Made by a program: the position numbers and the translations under genes
Notes under the pieces: model-generated
What the model was told of the DNA's origin: nothing
Seen by the model: only the letters and a program-made list of their open reading frames with translations
Databases searched by the model: none
Assembly: GCA_019914995.1 (NCBI GenBank)
Contig: CM034128.1
Coordinates: forward strand, 4,156,501 to 4,220,500
From: Acanthochlamys bracteata
Taxonomy: Eukaryota; Streptophyta; Magnoliopsida; Pandanales; Velloziaceae
Direction: 5' to 3'
Length of the DNA: 64,000 nt
Shown here: in pieces, positions 11,280 through 23,115 of the stretch
Layout of the letters: the number at the start of each line of letters is the position of its first letter
Position numbering within the stretch: position 1 is the first letter of the stretch

Positions 11280-13715
11280 TAATTTTGGGGATCTGAAAAA
11301 GGCAGCTTACCTAATTGAAGGGTGTGCATGCTTCCTTACTTTACATTGATTTTGATCCCTTTACAGTGAATCAGTGGCAACATTGTTCCCTAATGTCTCC
11401 TCGCATGAAATTCATGCTATGCATAGTACATGTTTGCTTACATTTGAAACACAACTTTTTTATTTTTACAAATATTGAGTTTGAAAAAATTTCTGTTTTT
11501 AACTTTGCTAAAGATTTCTTTATTCATAACTCCAATTTTAACTCTACTTTTAATAATTATTTAATTTAAAATTTTTATTTGAAAAACATATAAATCTAAA
11601 TGTATTTTTAACAATTCTTTATAAATAAGTTTTTTAAATGTAACAGTGACTACAACACTGACGGTCACCGACACCATTAATAAATGTAAGCAGGTATTGA
11701 AAATGAACGGTATGATTTTAGAGAAGGCATTGGTAATCATGGACTTTTTGGATATTTTTCTTTGTAGCTATTATTATTAATGTTTTTGCTTTGACGAGCA
11801 CTGCAATGCGTCCATGGAGATGAATTAATTACATCTGACACTTCAACGCACGATTACCGTGCGCATGCTGGATCTTCTTCAACAGGCGACCCTTCCATTT
11901 TTCATTCCAGATCCCAAACACTAACAACGTGTTTTAATATCACAGAATTCAATTCGAACTTTATTTTCAGTAAATCTTAATTTATTAAATTTAGTTTCAT
12001 AAAATTTAATTTTTAGGTAATTAAAATAAATCTTAGATAGATCCGCAATTATAAACATGTTGCTGGTGCTTAGCTACTACATTAAGAATCTCTATAATCA
12101 AAAACTTTCTTTTAATCCGTACTACCTTTGCTGCGTTGCTGGCAAAAATCATTATGTTTCTTCATTACGCATGTTCATTAATTAAATTTGGTCCCTCGCT
12201 TAACGATCGACAATGCACGCCTCAATAAAAATTCAAAGCTACAAAAGCATCGATCGACACCGAGTCCCCACTCGTCGATGTTGATACCGAGTTTCTTTTT
12301 TCATACAAATAGTGGATGCTTTTTGTTTAAGTGTAATTAGGTTGCTCATTAAAATTCGAATGATTGTGCTATATCGCGTAGTCCTTCTAACCATATTTTA
12401 CATAGCACTGCTCACCTATAGTAGTAGTAGGACCAATTACCTTCAAAACTCTTACTGAAGGATTATTTTGGAAATACTTGAAATAATTATTTTTTAAATG
12501 AGTTTATTTTAATATGTTTTTATTTTTAATCTTACTTTTGTTATTAAAAAATAATATATATATATATATATAAATTATCTGTATTAAAAATTTTATTATA
12601 AAATATTTTTTTGAATTTTAAAATTTTAAATAAATAAAAAATAGTGTAAAATATACTGACAAAATAGTCTCAGAGTAACTAGAAATGCTGTACATGTAGA
12701 TATGTTGGGAATAACGTTCGGTTTCATCTCAACTGTTTTTCTTTTCATTTCATTTTTTAATAAAATTTTAATAATATTTTAAAAAAATTATTTAAAAATA
12801 TAAAAATTTTCGTCATAGAATTTTATTAATTTTGTACTATTTTAAATTGAAAAAGGTTATTTATAAGGACTCCGTTTTGCGTATATAATTTTCTTACAAG
12901 AAATCTCGAACATGACAGCTCCTATCCAACTCCAATTACCTCTAACAAAACTCTTTTGAGTGTTTCTTTACTCCCATTCATTGCTGCACATATAAATAAC
13001 AAACAAATAATAGCCAACAGTTTGTACGGAGAGCCATTAAATATATGGAGTGGATATTAAGCAAACTTCTATACCGATCATTCATTTCACTGATTCTTAT
13101 CTAATACGCTTTCCTGCATCCTTCTACATTAACAATGAAATGGAATTAGTATAAGTGGAACGATTAAACTGAGATTATTCATCACCTCTTGTTTCTTCTT
13201 TCATAATTAAATATAAATTTGATTTTTATTTAAAAAAATTATATAAAAACTTATAAATAAATTTATAAATAAAAGATACTATTATAACTACTGTTAAACA
13301 TCTAAGTTTTTATTACTGCCATATATTCGTTCTGTGATAACACAGTCAACCATCGATCCAACTATATTATATATCTAACAATTATGCCAGTGCCAGCTAC
13401 CACTACAAACCAGCTAACACAAATCCATGCATGCTCTCTATACACAATACAAACAATTCATGTCTAATCTGTCACGATCAACTTTAAGTTTTATTTAAGG
13501 GTTTGCACCCGTTGAGTTTAAACATGTTGAGCTGAGAGAGAGAAGAACTACAGTTGTACAATCACATAGAACAGCTCGAACAATTTGGCGATTTATTGAC
13601 CGAACACACGATGGCGCGTACTGTAAATAACGTACGTTTTATGGCAGATAACATAGTTAATTTTTTTACGGCTTATAAGTCGGCCAAAATGTTCGGCCCG
13701 TTGTAAGTGGTGCTC

Positions 13716-14294
13716 TCACCTGCTCCGCCGACGAGGAAGTCGAACGGTTGTCGCATGCGACACCGAGCATGAATCGTGCTTGCACGTTAACCCATGCATA
13801 GCCAAGAAGAGACCCAAACGTGCAGCAACCCAGTTCACTGGAGTACTCGCCACGGCCGGTCGCCGCCTTGTTACTCCTACGCCACGTGTCCAGAATTCTG
13901 TCAGCTCCGGGGGTGTTGCAGGGGCCGGTGTTTCCTTAGCGCATTCTTCCAAGGCAGCCGCAAACGGGTCGGATGAAATCCGTATAGCTTTGTTTTCGAA
14001 ACGTTTCTTTCGGAGTGGTGGTGGCGGAGGGAGGAGGAGGTCAGGAATCTGTGGTGGATGTTTCCCGCCCGAGAATTTGGGAACGCCTGGCTGGTCTTCC
14101 CAAGAGAAAGGAATGAAAGAAGAGTTTGCAGGCATCGGAGACTGGAGATGGCGGTACGGTGAGCGAGAAGGAGAAGGCGTGCTTGTCGCCGTCGACAGAG
14201 AAGAAGCTGAGCTGCTCCCAGAAGACGACAGCCAGGTGTTGCAGCGGCAGCGCTGATATTTTGGTGGTGTTAGAGTTGACCCTGTTTCTTTCAT
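13716..14294 (-). CDS. DUF688-like proline/serine-rich protein
   Basis: Intronless frame of 192 residues starting MKETGSTLTPPKYQRC. The recognisable element is IPFSWEDQPGVPK at residues 61-73, the short signature of the plant DUF688 family (PF.WE..PG.PK), whose biochemical role is not established. It is followed by a proline run LLLPPPPPL near 87-94 and a basic segment RKKRFENKA. A Ser-rich stretch precedes the signature. No signal peptide or membrane segment is visible. The C terminus is basic (LPRRRSR). GC content is clearly higher than in the surrounding DNA, as expected for a real coding exon. The start at 14294 is the first ATG in a frame that stays open. The opposite strand also has long open frames here, but they are GC-rich shadows without family resemblance. 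Confidence 0.7.
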   Translation of the reverse strand: MKETGSTLTPPKYQRCRCNTWLSSSGSSSASSLSTATSTPSPSRSPYRHLQSPMPANSSFIPFSWEDQPGVPKFSGGKHPPQIPDLLLPPPPPLRKKRFENKAIRISSDPFAAALEECAKETPAPATPPELTEFWTRGVGVTRRRPAVASTPVNWVAARLGLFLAMHGLTCKHDSCSVSHATTVRLPRRRSR

Positions 14295-14605
14295 TACTGA
14301 GAATAAAGTGAAGAAGGGATGGAGAGAATTGTCTAGTTTGTCTGTGTTTGGTTATGGCGAAGTTATGTTGTAGCGCTTATTTGAAGGATTCTTAAGCGAG
14401 GTTTTTAGTTGGATTAGTTTAATTAAACGGTGAGAATAATAATGAGCACGCAATATGAATAATATTTGTTTTGGCCATGATTTATGTTATTGAATATGAT
14501 GCAATTATGAATTAACTTGGGTTTAATTACTTAAAAGTGGAAGAGAGGGATCTGGACCTTGAAGGGTTTTGATATTGATAAAAATTTGGAAGCGTAGAAA
14601 GTGCT

Positions 14606-15092
14606 AGGAACATACAATTTATAATCTGATCCGCGAACTCAATTCGAAATTTATCTGAAAAAGTTAAATTCGGATCAGAATTTAGTCAGACTCGGATCAA
14701 TCAAAAATTGACTCGAAAATTTAAATAAGTTCGAATTAATTCAAAATTAATCTATTTAACCGTATAAATATTTATAAATTATATATTACTATAATTAGAA
14801 ATACTTATAAAATAATATAAAATTTGAATTTAATTTATATATATATATTTTTTAATTTATTCTAATTTAACTAAGTTTTATTTAATTTATAAATTTTACC
14901 AAAATTAGTATTTTTTATATATATATTAAATAAGTCGATCCGAATATGATATAATTATTAAATAAATTAGATTAGAATTAATAATTTTTTAATTTATATA
15001 AATAAATAAATTAAATTAAAATTAAATAATTTGACCTAATTATTATATAGGTTGATCTGAAACTGATCAATAATCTGAATTGTTACCCTACG
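14606..15092. mobile_element. Family B foldback element with apparent 7-bp target duplication
   Basis: Bounded by AAGTGCT on both sides (14599-14605 and 15093-15099). The left end AGGAACATACAATTTATAAT and right end TCTGAATTGTTACCCTACG are inverted repeats with mismatches (GGnAACA..ATT). The interior repeats GATC-containing motifs seen also at 10433-11279. A 7-8-bp duplication would fit a hAT-type non-autonomous element (inference). No coding capacity. Confidence 0.5.
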
Positions 15093-16295
15093 AAGTGCTT
15101 TAGTGGATCAGCGTGATTAGTTAGCGTTGAATATTTGGCTGCACAATTGTATTAGGAAGGAATTTTTTAATTCCTCCGTATTATTCTTAAAATATTTTTG
15201 TCAAATATTTATTTTCAAATAGTTCCAAATTTTAACAAAATAGTTTTTCAATAATTTATTTTAATAACTAAGTTACCTATAAATAAAATAAGCCCTAAAA
15301 GTTTTGAATTTAAATCTTACTTATATTTTTTGTTGAAATAATTTCTCAAGAAAAAACCTATAACATTAATTAGCAATTGCTTCATCGTGAATACCTAAAT
15401 CACCATATCAGAAAAGCATCTTTAATCTTGAAAGATTTTTTAAGGTTTGTTGAGATTTTGCAACTTCGAGCTATATGTATATTTCTTACCTATAGTTAAA
15501 ACTAAAGTTTACACGATAACAGGAACTAGAAGAAAACTCTACCAATTATAACTAAAGAAGAAATTACTCCTTAACAACAGTGCATGCAATTACTTCATTG
15601 CCTGAGATTCAATACCCCTTAAAAACTTGTGAAGAACCACTATGTTCATATTTTTATGATGAAATTAAATCATTGATGAATTTGTTTAGATTCTGTTTGA
15701 TTGCTTCTTAACAAAAAGCAGCAGCAATCAAATCATCAACAACCCGTTGTTACAGTATGTATATATAAAAGCCAAATGCTTATGCTTCTAAGCAAAAGGC
15801 ATATTGTTTAAGCTTCGTATGTCAAACTTGAAACGAGATAAACATGGATTCATAATTAATCAAAAGATGAGATCAACTTCAATTTTCCGGAAAGCACTAA
15901 AAGAGATCATAACAATAAGAATAAGGTCCCAAAATCTTGAAGCGTAAAGAAGTAAGCAAATCAATTACATTTCAAGGTAATTTCGTATTCTCCTTCTGCA
16001 CAAGATAGCTATATATGTTGGTTAGTGTTTTGACGACTCAAATCTCTATTAAGAATATATTTTAATACCACCAAACTATACTTTTTTCTTATAAATTTTA
16101 AATTCATATTATTTTACGTAGTTTAATTGCTACTAAAAATTTAACTTTTATTTACAAATCTAATTTTATTTTTACTAAAACTTCACTTTAAATTTTTTAC
16201 TTTATATATTTCAGGTATTATCTTAAATTTTATTTTAAAAAAATTCACTTTTGATGCAATTAAAATAAATGGCATGCCAGATCACGTGCAGAGTA

Positions 16296-16543
16296 GTACG
16301 TTTGTGATTGTTTATGAAATAAAATTTTTTTAAAATAAAATTATTTTTATTTTTTTAAAAATAAATTCTTTTTTTAATAAAAAAATAATAAAAATATATA
16401 ATAAAAAATTTTCTTACGTAAAATTTTTTATAATTTCTAAATTTTAAATACATTTTTTAAATACTTATAAAATATATATTAAAATACGTAAAATAAAAAA
16501 TTAAAAAAATATGTTTAAAAAAAACTGAACCAAACGCTCCGTA
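16296..16543. mobile_element. MITE-like foldback element, family A
   Basis: Left end GTACGTTTGTGATTG and right end CTGAACCAAACGCTCCGTA are inverted around CGTTTGG, with an A/T-only centre. GTA occurs at both ends but the two ends differ in length, so the duplication is uncertain. Confidence 0.5.
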
Positions 16544-16781
16544 AACGCTAAAGCAGTACTTATTCGCAAGTCCTTAGATGGTGTATCACATCTAAGAATC
16601 AATTTTCTTGAAATTTTAGAAATGATGGGCTTCAATAATTGGTCAAGTGTTTCTTTCAATCACTGTTAAGATATACCTTCATGCCGGCGCCAATTACCGA
16701 ACAAGATTTAATACATTATATACATTATAGAGTTTAAAAAGATTTTCAAATGCTTGAAGTCAGATATTCTCTTCAAACTAA

Positions 16782-17036
16782 AGGACGTTTGGAATTGTGT
16801 TTCTCGAACACTTTTTTTTAATTTCTCAATTTCATATTTTTTAATACATATTTTATAAATATTTAAAAAATTTATTTAAAAATTTAAAAAATATAAAAAA
16901 ATTTACGTAATAAAATCTTTTTCTTATATATTATTATTATTTTTTTAATATAAAAAAATAAAATTTATTTTTTTTAATAAATAAAAATATTTTCTATTTT
17001 AAAATCTTCATTTTATAAATAATTTCAAACGAACCC
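16782..17036. mobile_element. MITE-like foldback element, family A
   Basis: Starts AGGACGTTTGGAATTG and ends AATTTCAAACGAACCC, inverted repeats matching at most of the first 16 positions. TAA flanks both sides. The interior contains the same ordered A/T blocks as 41653-41925. Confidence 0.6.
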
Positions 17037-18053
17037 TAAAATAAGGTACGAAATGGAGATGTTAGTACTGGATTTTGTATTATTAGTTGTAAGTTGACAT
17101 ACCATTTCGTTTATTTACAGGTCTACAGTTCCGTCAAAATTAAAAAAACACTTAGAAACCTATTTGGTAAAGCTACGTAGACTTAGAATTTAAACGTGAG
17201 AAAATAAGATTTTCTGATAGATTTAAAAAACATTCTGATTCTTAACGGTTAGAACGTCTAATAAAAATTACTATCAAATATTTTTTATAAAAAATAATCA
17301 GAAGCTAAAAAAAGTACAATCAATCCGAACCAATTTTTTTTTACGTATGAAAGAATCTGTTTTCAAATAGCTCTATCCAGTGTAGGCACTTAGGTATTTG
17401 CTCTATCTATTATGATTAATACCAAAAAAGAAACAACTCTTCAAGTCCTAAATTGTTGTAAGGAAACAACTACACCAACAATGAATTTTGATCTCAAGTT
17501 CAGTACATACCTCAAAACACTGATACGAAGTTTTGAACTTGAACCCCGCTTGCAAAACGCAACCAATCATACCTGAATTTTGTTCTCAAGTTAGAAGATA
17601 TCCGTAGAAATTTCGACCACTAGAAAAGAGGTTAAAATTTCAAGTATCATTCTAGCACATTTACAACAGGGTAGCAACAGGTTAATAAAGGGGACCAAAA
17701 GATGACCAAACAATGCTAACAAAGATCTTGGAAGGTATAAATATTCATAGAGACTATGCTTTTTATTTTGATAAGTTAGTTACTAATAAACACAGCAAAA
17801 ACCATCAATAATCTTGACAGTCCTTTCACCTTGACTTCTAAGTCATTAACCTTATCTGAACCACTAGCCTCAAGGCCCTCAACTAAGTAAGGCTTATGAT
17901 GACTCCTCATTCTTCAGCTACTTTGACCGTGCCCAAACGTCAATTAGAACAGAGAAGGAACGACATGCAGCAAAGGAAAGCGCATCAAATGCACAATTTC
18001 TCCAAAAATGGCAACTAATAGGATCACGGTTTAGTGTAAGCAGCAATAAGGAA

Positions 18054-21000
18054 CTATGAAGTTAGTTTCAAGTTCCTTAGTGTGGTATTAAGTAAAGTAA
18101 GTTTTGCTGGAGCCTTCTGCTTATACTCCTTCAACAGAACATCAACAGTGAGAGATTGCAACTCCCAGCTCTCTTTGTCTTCCTTGTTCCGACCTTTGTT
18201 CAACTGGTTGATAGCCACATTGCACTGAGAAACAGAACAAAATGCTCAATATTCATCAAGACCATGACTTGAATTGACAATACAGACTTTGTCTTACCAA
18301 GCAAAGCCCATAAAGAGCTCTAGTGCTCTTGCCTCCTGTCAGATGAATGGCGGACGCATAGTACTTTCTTGCTGTTTGAAGATTTTCCAATCCTCCCATA
18401 GTGTAAAGGACCTACCATAATAGCACGACACATAATGGAGGAAATGTGAAGTGTTAATATTGCGACATTAAACTACACTAGAATAATCGCAACCAGTTCT
18501 AAACATGATGCCTGCAACAGAATTCATACTTTGATTGACATACTACAAAGGTTATATCCACATAAGACACTTGCCTCTGCATATGCCACGTGATAGGGTG
18601 GGATAGTTGGTTGACATAAAATCAGCTCCTCATAACAAAATGCCGCTTGCTTATACCTGCATAAACACAAAAAAGAAGCATTCCACCATGTGAAGTGCAG
18701 ATAAGGCAAGATCTGAACAGTGCTTGGTCTCATGGTCTAACTTACATTAACAGCGAAACATATATCTCAGCAAGCTCTCTCCATGCATCATGATCCGCCA
18801 TAAATCTAATATGAATCAGAAGGCATATGAGTTCATCTATTGTCCATTAACATCTCAAGAACAAAGGCAATGTATACAAAATGGATATTGCAAAAGTAGG
18901 GGATCAGCAAGTTATCATTACATCTCCAGATATTTGTTCAGAAGACTAACAGCAGCTATTGTGTTTCCCTGTGCTTTAGCCATAGCCACTCTTCTCTTTT
19001 GGATAACCTACAAGTAGAAGATTTACAACCACTCCATAATTCTTGCTAACAAAACAAAAATACAAATAAAATGACTAGTTTAATGTATTATTATTTTAGT
19101 ATTATTATTATTATTTAAATAAAAGAAGTAGAAAATTTCACAGATCGCTTGTTTCAAATAAACATATGCTGTCAGCTCAAAGGTTCTTTCCTCGTAGGCA
19201 CCATTAGTCCCTTCACATGATTCTTAATTGAAGCTACATAGCCTTCACATGAACTTTTGACTACTTTATTTTCGTATATCTATTTCATACAATGCCCACG
19301 GCTGAGTGGAGCCAACCCTGGGGGACCATAATTTCGATAATCCAATTCTTCTCTTATCATCAACCATGCTTGTCAAACTGCGTTTTACTAGAATCCTTCC
19401 GGGGTCTGTAAAATTGGATTGCAAAATCATAATATTTTACATACCAGTAAATTTTTCTATAAAACTTTTTCTTCAATACCTTTAAAGTTTGGATTATATT
19501 TATTGAAGTTTGTATTCAATTTCTATATTTAAAAAATTAATTTAAAATTATGTAATGTTACTACTTGATATCTGAACATAGGTAAATCAAAATGCAAGTA
19601 TCCTACTTTCCAATCTCAATTTTGTAGCATTGGTTGCCATCTGAGCATCCATATAAATGTAAGAAAACAAATTCGCATTATCTCTTATAAATGACCTATG
19701 CATAATAAAACATATCTAAAAGGAAAGACAATCTAATGATCCTAATACAGACAGAGTGCTAAAATAAAAACCTAATAATACAGGTCATCAAAGGATAAAT
19801 CATTATAAAAGCCACTTTTGTCTTGAAGTCGTATGAAATCGCTGTTTGAGTTGGAATTTTACCCATTTTAAGTATTTGAATCGGGATTTTACACCCAATC
19901 CTACTTAATTGAGATTTTATACAAAATAGGATAGGTTCTTTTGATATAAACGCGTAAGATTATACTAGTAGATTCCCAATTTTGACAACCATGCCATTAA
20001 CAGTTGTTCACCTAAACCGTTTGATGATCTAACCTGATCAAGAGGACTTCCCTGAAGAAGCAACGCATAAACTTTTTCTGCCTCATCCCACTTGCCCTTT
20101 GCTTCGAGCAACATTGCCTCCAATTTCTCTGGAATAACATCAAAAGACAGAACATAATTGGTTGACCATACTCAAACCTTTACCAGCTAATGGTCCCATG
20201 TAGCTAAAATAGACATTAAGCATTACTATAGGACTCACCAACTCTCATGCTGCGAGGAAATTTGTTTGAAAGGGTTGATATGCAATCCTGAAAGACGAAA
20301 GAGAAATAGGGTGCATTACAAACTAGAAATAAACATAGAAGCTCAAATCATTTAAAATTTGAAGTGGGTATTGTTTGAGAAAACTATGCTGCAAAACGTA
20401 CAAGTGAATTCCATGCACAATGATAGCAATAGAAAAAAATTCTCTGGTTATGTGATGCAACTAAAAGCAATGCACCAGTTGATTTAAGGATAACTAGCAC
20501 GTTCAAGCAGTAGGCATTAATGAATTTGAGGATGCTGTAATGGCCGGTTAGGCTATAAACAAATCATGGCTCCAAAGATCCATACTTTTGGAAAGCACAC
20601 TCCCATTCACTGAATCCACATCTCTAGTCCGCTTAAGAGATAGAATGAATGGTGTGATAATGATGTCCAGTTGATAACAATGCATTAGTATGATGATCCC
20701 AGCATTTGCTCATTATACAGACACACCAATAAAATAATTCATAGAATTTGCATTTGTAGATGTATTGGAAGTGGTGCTAGGATTACATATGTGACGCATA
20801 TGATAATTTTCAGAAAAAAAAACATACAGAAACCTAGCAAGTTCAGGATAATCCACCTCTGCGATTTCCAGCTGTTGGCAGTCCATAGCAGCAATTGCTA
20901 CCTGCTCATATAGAGTCCATTCTGCGTAAAAATGTTTCTTCCCATGAGTTCATCATAGTCAAAGAAAACATACAAGAAGACATCTTTTATCAACGTCATA

Positions 21001-21519
21001 GAAGTTCAAGCTCTTGTTACACACTAACTATATTCAGACCTTCATTCAATATCGCACGTCTATATAAGAGATCTAAATTACATAGATTGAAAAAAGTAAA
21101 ACACTCGATTCAATAAATTCAGTATCATCATAGTAGTCAAAGAAGTAGCAATTAGGCATCAAGTTTTCAGCAACAATACTTCCATAATGCGAGGAAAGGA
21201 GCTATATGACTGAATATGAACACACAAAATTCCATAAAAAACAAGCAATAACACAAACCCAACCAAAGTTTAGATGGCAATTGGAAATAAACAGAACGAA
21301 ATTGGGAAAAAGGCACGCTCTTAACTGACCTTCATGGCCAACTTTGGATCGAGATTTTGGATCATTGAGAACATAAAGCCCGTGCTTGAGAACCTTATCA
21401 GATCGTCGGGCACGGACTTTACGGACGAGGCAGAGGTACTCCCAAGCACCGCCGCCGCCATTATCCACCTGGCTCTCCAAGCGCCGGAGCTCCGCTTCCT
21501 CTTTCACACCCACCATCAT
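18054..21519 (-). CDS. EMC2: ER membrane protein complex subunit 2 (TPR protein)
   Basis: Nine exons: 21330-21519, 20857-20921, 20239-20287, 20034-20128, 18922-19007, 18746-18805, 18575-18656, 18298-18411 and 18054-18224. Total 912 nt, 303 residues, all phases continuous; the family is about 300 residues. EMC2 is the cytosolic TPR scaffold of the EMC insertase, which inserts tail-anchored and multipass proteins into the ER. Diagnostic blocks in order are WEYLCLVRKVRARRSDKVLK, EWTLYEQVAIAAMDCQ, LEAMLLEAKGKWDEAEKVY, FMADHDAWRELAEIYVSL, YKQAAFCYEELILCQPTIP and MGGLENLQTARKYYASAIHL. These are TPR-like helix pairs. There is no signal peptide or membrane helix, as expected. Two ATGs are adjacent (21519, 21516) and either may start. 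Oddity: intron 7 (18412-18574) has a GC donor, GAG|GCAAGT. Confidence 0.9.
18412..18574 (-). other. GC-AG intron in EMC2
   Basis: On the minus strand the exon ends GCATATGCAGAG and the intron begins GCAAGTGTC; it ends ATGGTAG before GTCCTTTACACTATG. Protein continuity (HVAYAE then VLYTMGGLEN) and phase require this junction, and no GT alternative nearby keeps the family reading. All other donor positions match the consensus, as is usual for functional GC donors. Confidence 0.8.
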
Positions 21520-21570
21520 CCGCTGTCGTCTACGCCGCCGCCGGTGACGCTGGATCGAGATGGAGAGAGG

Positions 21571-21580
21571 TTTATATAAT
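21571..21580 (-). promoter_or_regulatory. Putative TATA box of EMC2
   Basis: Minus-strand ATTATATAAA lies about 52 bp before the first ATG, implying a leader of only some 20-25 nt if used. This is motif-based only. Confidence 0.35.
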
Positions 21581-22521
21581 CACCTGGAAACAACACACTG
21601 CTTCGGTTCGTTGAGTTCTCGCCGAGTTAAACAAGTTCAAAACGCGATCAAGAATTCTCGTTGATTCGACGGACGTTCGGAGGTACGCAATTTAGATAAA
21701 AATGACTCTAGAGGATTATTTTGCAAAGTTATTTTTAGGTAATAAAACTCCTAAAACTCTTTGTTTTTGTCTTAATAGTTGTTTATGATACATATACTAG
21801 GATTTGAGTTGTATTAAGGATCACCTCTACTGAAAAATAAAAAGAACCAAGTTGTTGGTTTATGTCTGAATTAAATTATTGAAGTGATATTTTCAATATC
21901 TAAAATAAATTGAGTTACGATCAAATTTATCATAAAATATTTTTGAAATAAAATTTTTTTAAAAAAAGAATTCTATTTTTTTATTTAAAAATAAAAAATA
22001 AAAAATAAATATTTTTATTTTATAAAATTTCTAAATTTTTTTAAATATATAAAAAACATAAAAAATAAAATTAACAATTAAAAAATTATTTTTTGAAAAA
22101 AGCAGACAGCACCTTTATCCGTCGGCAGCAAGCGGCAAGCACTCAAATGAAGCCCAAAAGTTTCTACAGGTTAGAGATTCGATTTCAACATTAGTTTCGT
22201 TATCTTGAGATTTAATTTACCATTACAACTTATTTTTTTAACTAAAAAAATTACTTTTAACCACTTCTAATTATCTAAAAAGTATTAAATTAATTTTAAA
22301 TTAATTTTACAAATATAAACAATTAAATCTAATTTTAATAATATTAGTTAGTAATTTAATTTCAGCAACTCATTTTCGAATAACACGCTTCTAATTCAGA
22401 AAAGCACACACTCTAAAACATGCTAGTTAAATTCCATTGAAAAGCTTACAAATTACAATCCGAGTTTAAAAGAAAACATTGACATAGAAATTTCTCAGAG
22501 CAGTTTTAACAACACTATCAA
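21581..22521. other. Intergenic between EMC2 promoter and uS17c 3' end
   Basis: About 0.9 kb of AT-rich DNA. It presumably holds EMC2 upstream sequence on the left and the uS17c 3' UTR at about 22440-22521. An A/T-rich block near 21880-22095 resembles eroded foldback DNA. No gene is supported. Confidence 0.6.
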
Positions 22522-23115
22522 TCACTCAACCGGAGCACTCTCACTCTCCATCTCCTCCTCCACCGCCGGCGGCGGCGGCGGCGACACTGGAATTCCAATA
22601 TCAGCATTCACATTAGCATCCGCTTTCGGAACATTCCTCGCAGTAACAGGAACAGCAACGAACGTCTTCGTCTTCGATATCGGTCTCGATCTATCGAGCT
22701 GAACGAAATCACCAACCTTGAACTGGTTCAACGGGTCATGGGCCTGGTACCTCTTCTTAATCCTAACTCTTCTCTTGTACTTAGGGTGCGGAGCTAGCCG
22801 TACAACTTCGACGGCGACGGTTTTATCGTTCATTGCGCTCACTACTCTCCCCTGCATCTTCTTCATTGCTTCTATCCTCAACGGCGCCGCCGGTTGTGGC
22901 TGCCATGGTACAGGGGAGTCAGCTTTGGGGATTGACCAGAGAGCAGAGGCGCCGCCGTTGAGGAAGGGAGAGGGGTGGTGGGGTCTCAGAGAGAAAGGAA
23001 GAAGCATTTTGGAAGAGTGGAGAAATTTGGGGGAGAATGGTGAAGGTTGGGTTTTTGTGGATGACGAATTGAAACGGATTGGGTGAGGATGAGTTTGGTA
23101 ATTGTTATAATTCAA
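22522..23115 (-). CDS. RPS17: Plastid 30S ribosomal protein S17 (uS17c)
   Basis: Intronless frame of 197 residues from 23115; a second ATG at 23007 (residue 37, MLLPFSLRPHHPSPF) would give 161 residues. The mature uS17 domain starts at about MKKMQGRVVSAMNDKTVAVE and continues through VRLAPHPKYKRRVRIKKRY, HDPLNQFKVGDFVQLD and RPISKTKTFVAVPV, matching the nuclear-encoded plastid S17 family. uS17 binds 16S rRNA early in 30S assembly. The N-terminal region is Ser/Pro-rich without acidic residues before the core, consistent with a transit peptide. The C-terminal tail has a Pro run and an acidic end (EEEMESESAPVE). I favour 23007 as the real start, because a TGGGCC promoter element lies only 31 bp before 23115. 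Expected location is the chloroplast stroma. Confidence 0.9.
   Translation of the reverse strand: MNYNNYQTHPHPIRFNSSSTKTQPSPFSPKFLHSSKMLLPFSLRPHHPSPFLNGGASALWSIPKADSPVPWQPQPAAPLRIEAMKKMQGRVVSAMNDKTVAVEVVRLAPHPKYKRRVRIKKRYQAHDPLNQFKVGDFVQLDRSRPISKTKTFVAVPVTARNVPKADANVNADIGIPVSPPPPPAVEEEMESESAPVE

Larger units (their letters stand above)
9553..13715. other. Intergenic, AT-rich, repeat-bearing
   Basis: About 4.2 kb between the convergent ABCG25-like and DUF688-like genes. The first 150 bp are probably ABCG25-like 3' UTR. It contains a family A element (10172-10415), a family B element (about 10433-11279) and a short (AT)n run near 12553-12573. No gene could be supported. Confidence 0.7.
14295..18053. 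other. Intergenic, AT-rich, repeat-bearing
   Basis: About 3.8 kb holding the promoter of the DUF688-like gene at its left end and EMC2 3' UTR at its right end (from roughly 17.8 kb). It contains the family B copy 14606-15092 and two family A copies (16296-16543, 16782-17036). No other gene is supported. Confidence 0.7.

Noticed and set aside
11005-11569. Plus-strand frames in AT-rich DNA
   Set aside because: They lie in or beside family B repeat DNA, with low-complexity composition and no splice or family support.
13780-14256. Long plus-strand frame opposite the DUF688-like gene
   Set aside because: GC-rich exons often leave the opposite strand open. The minus strand carries the recognisable DUF688 signature; the plus strand does not.
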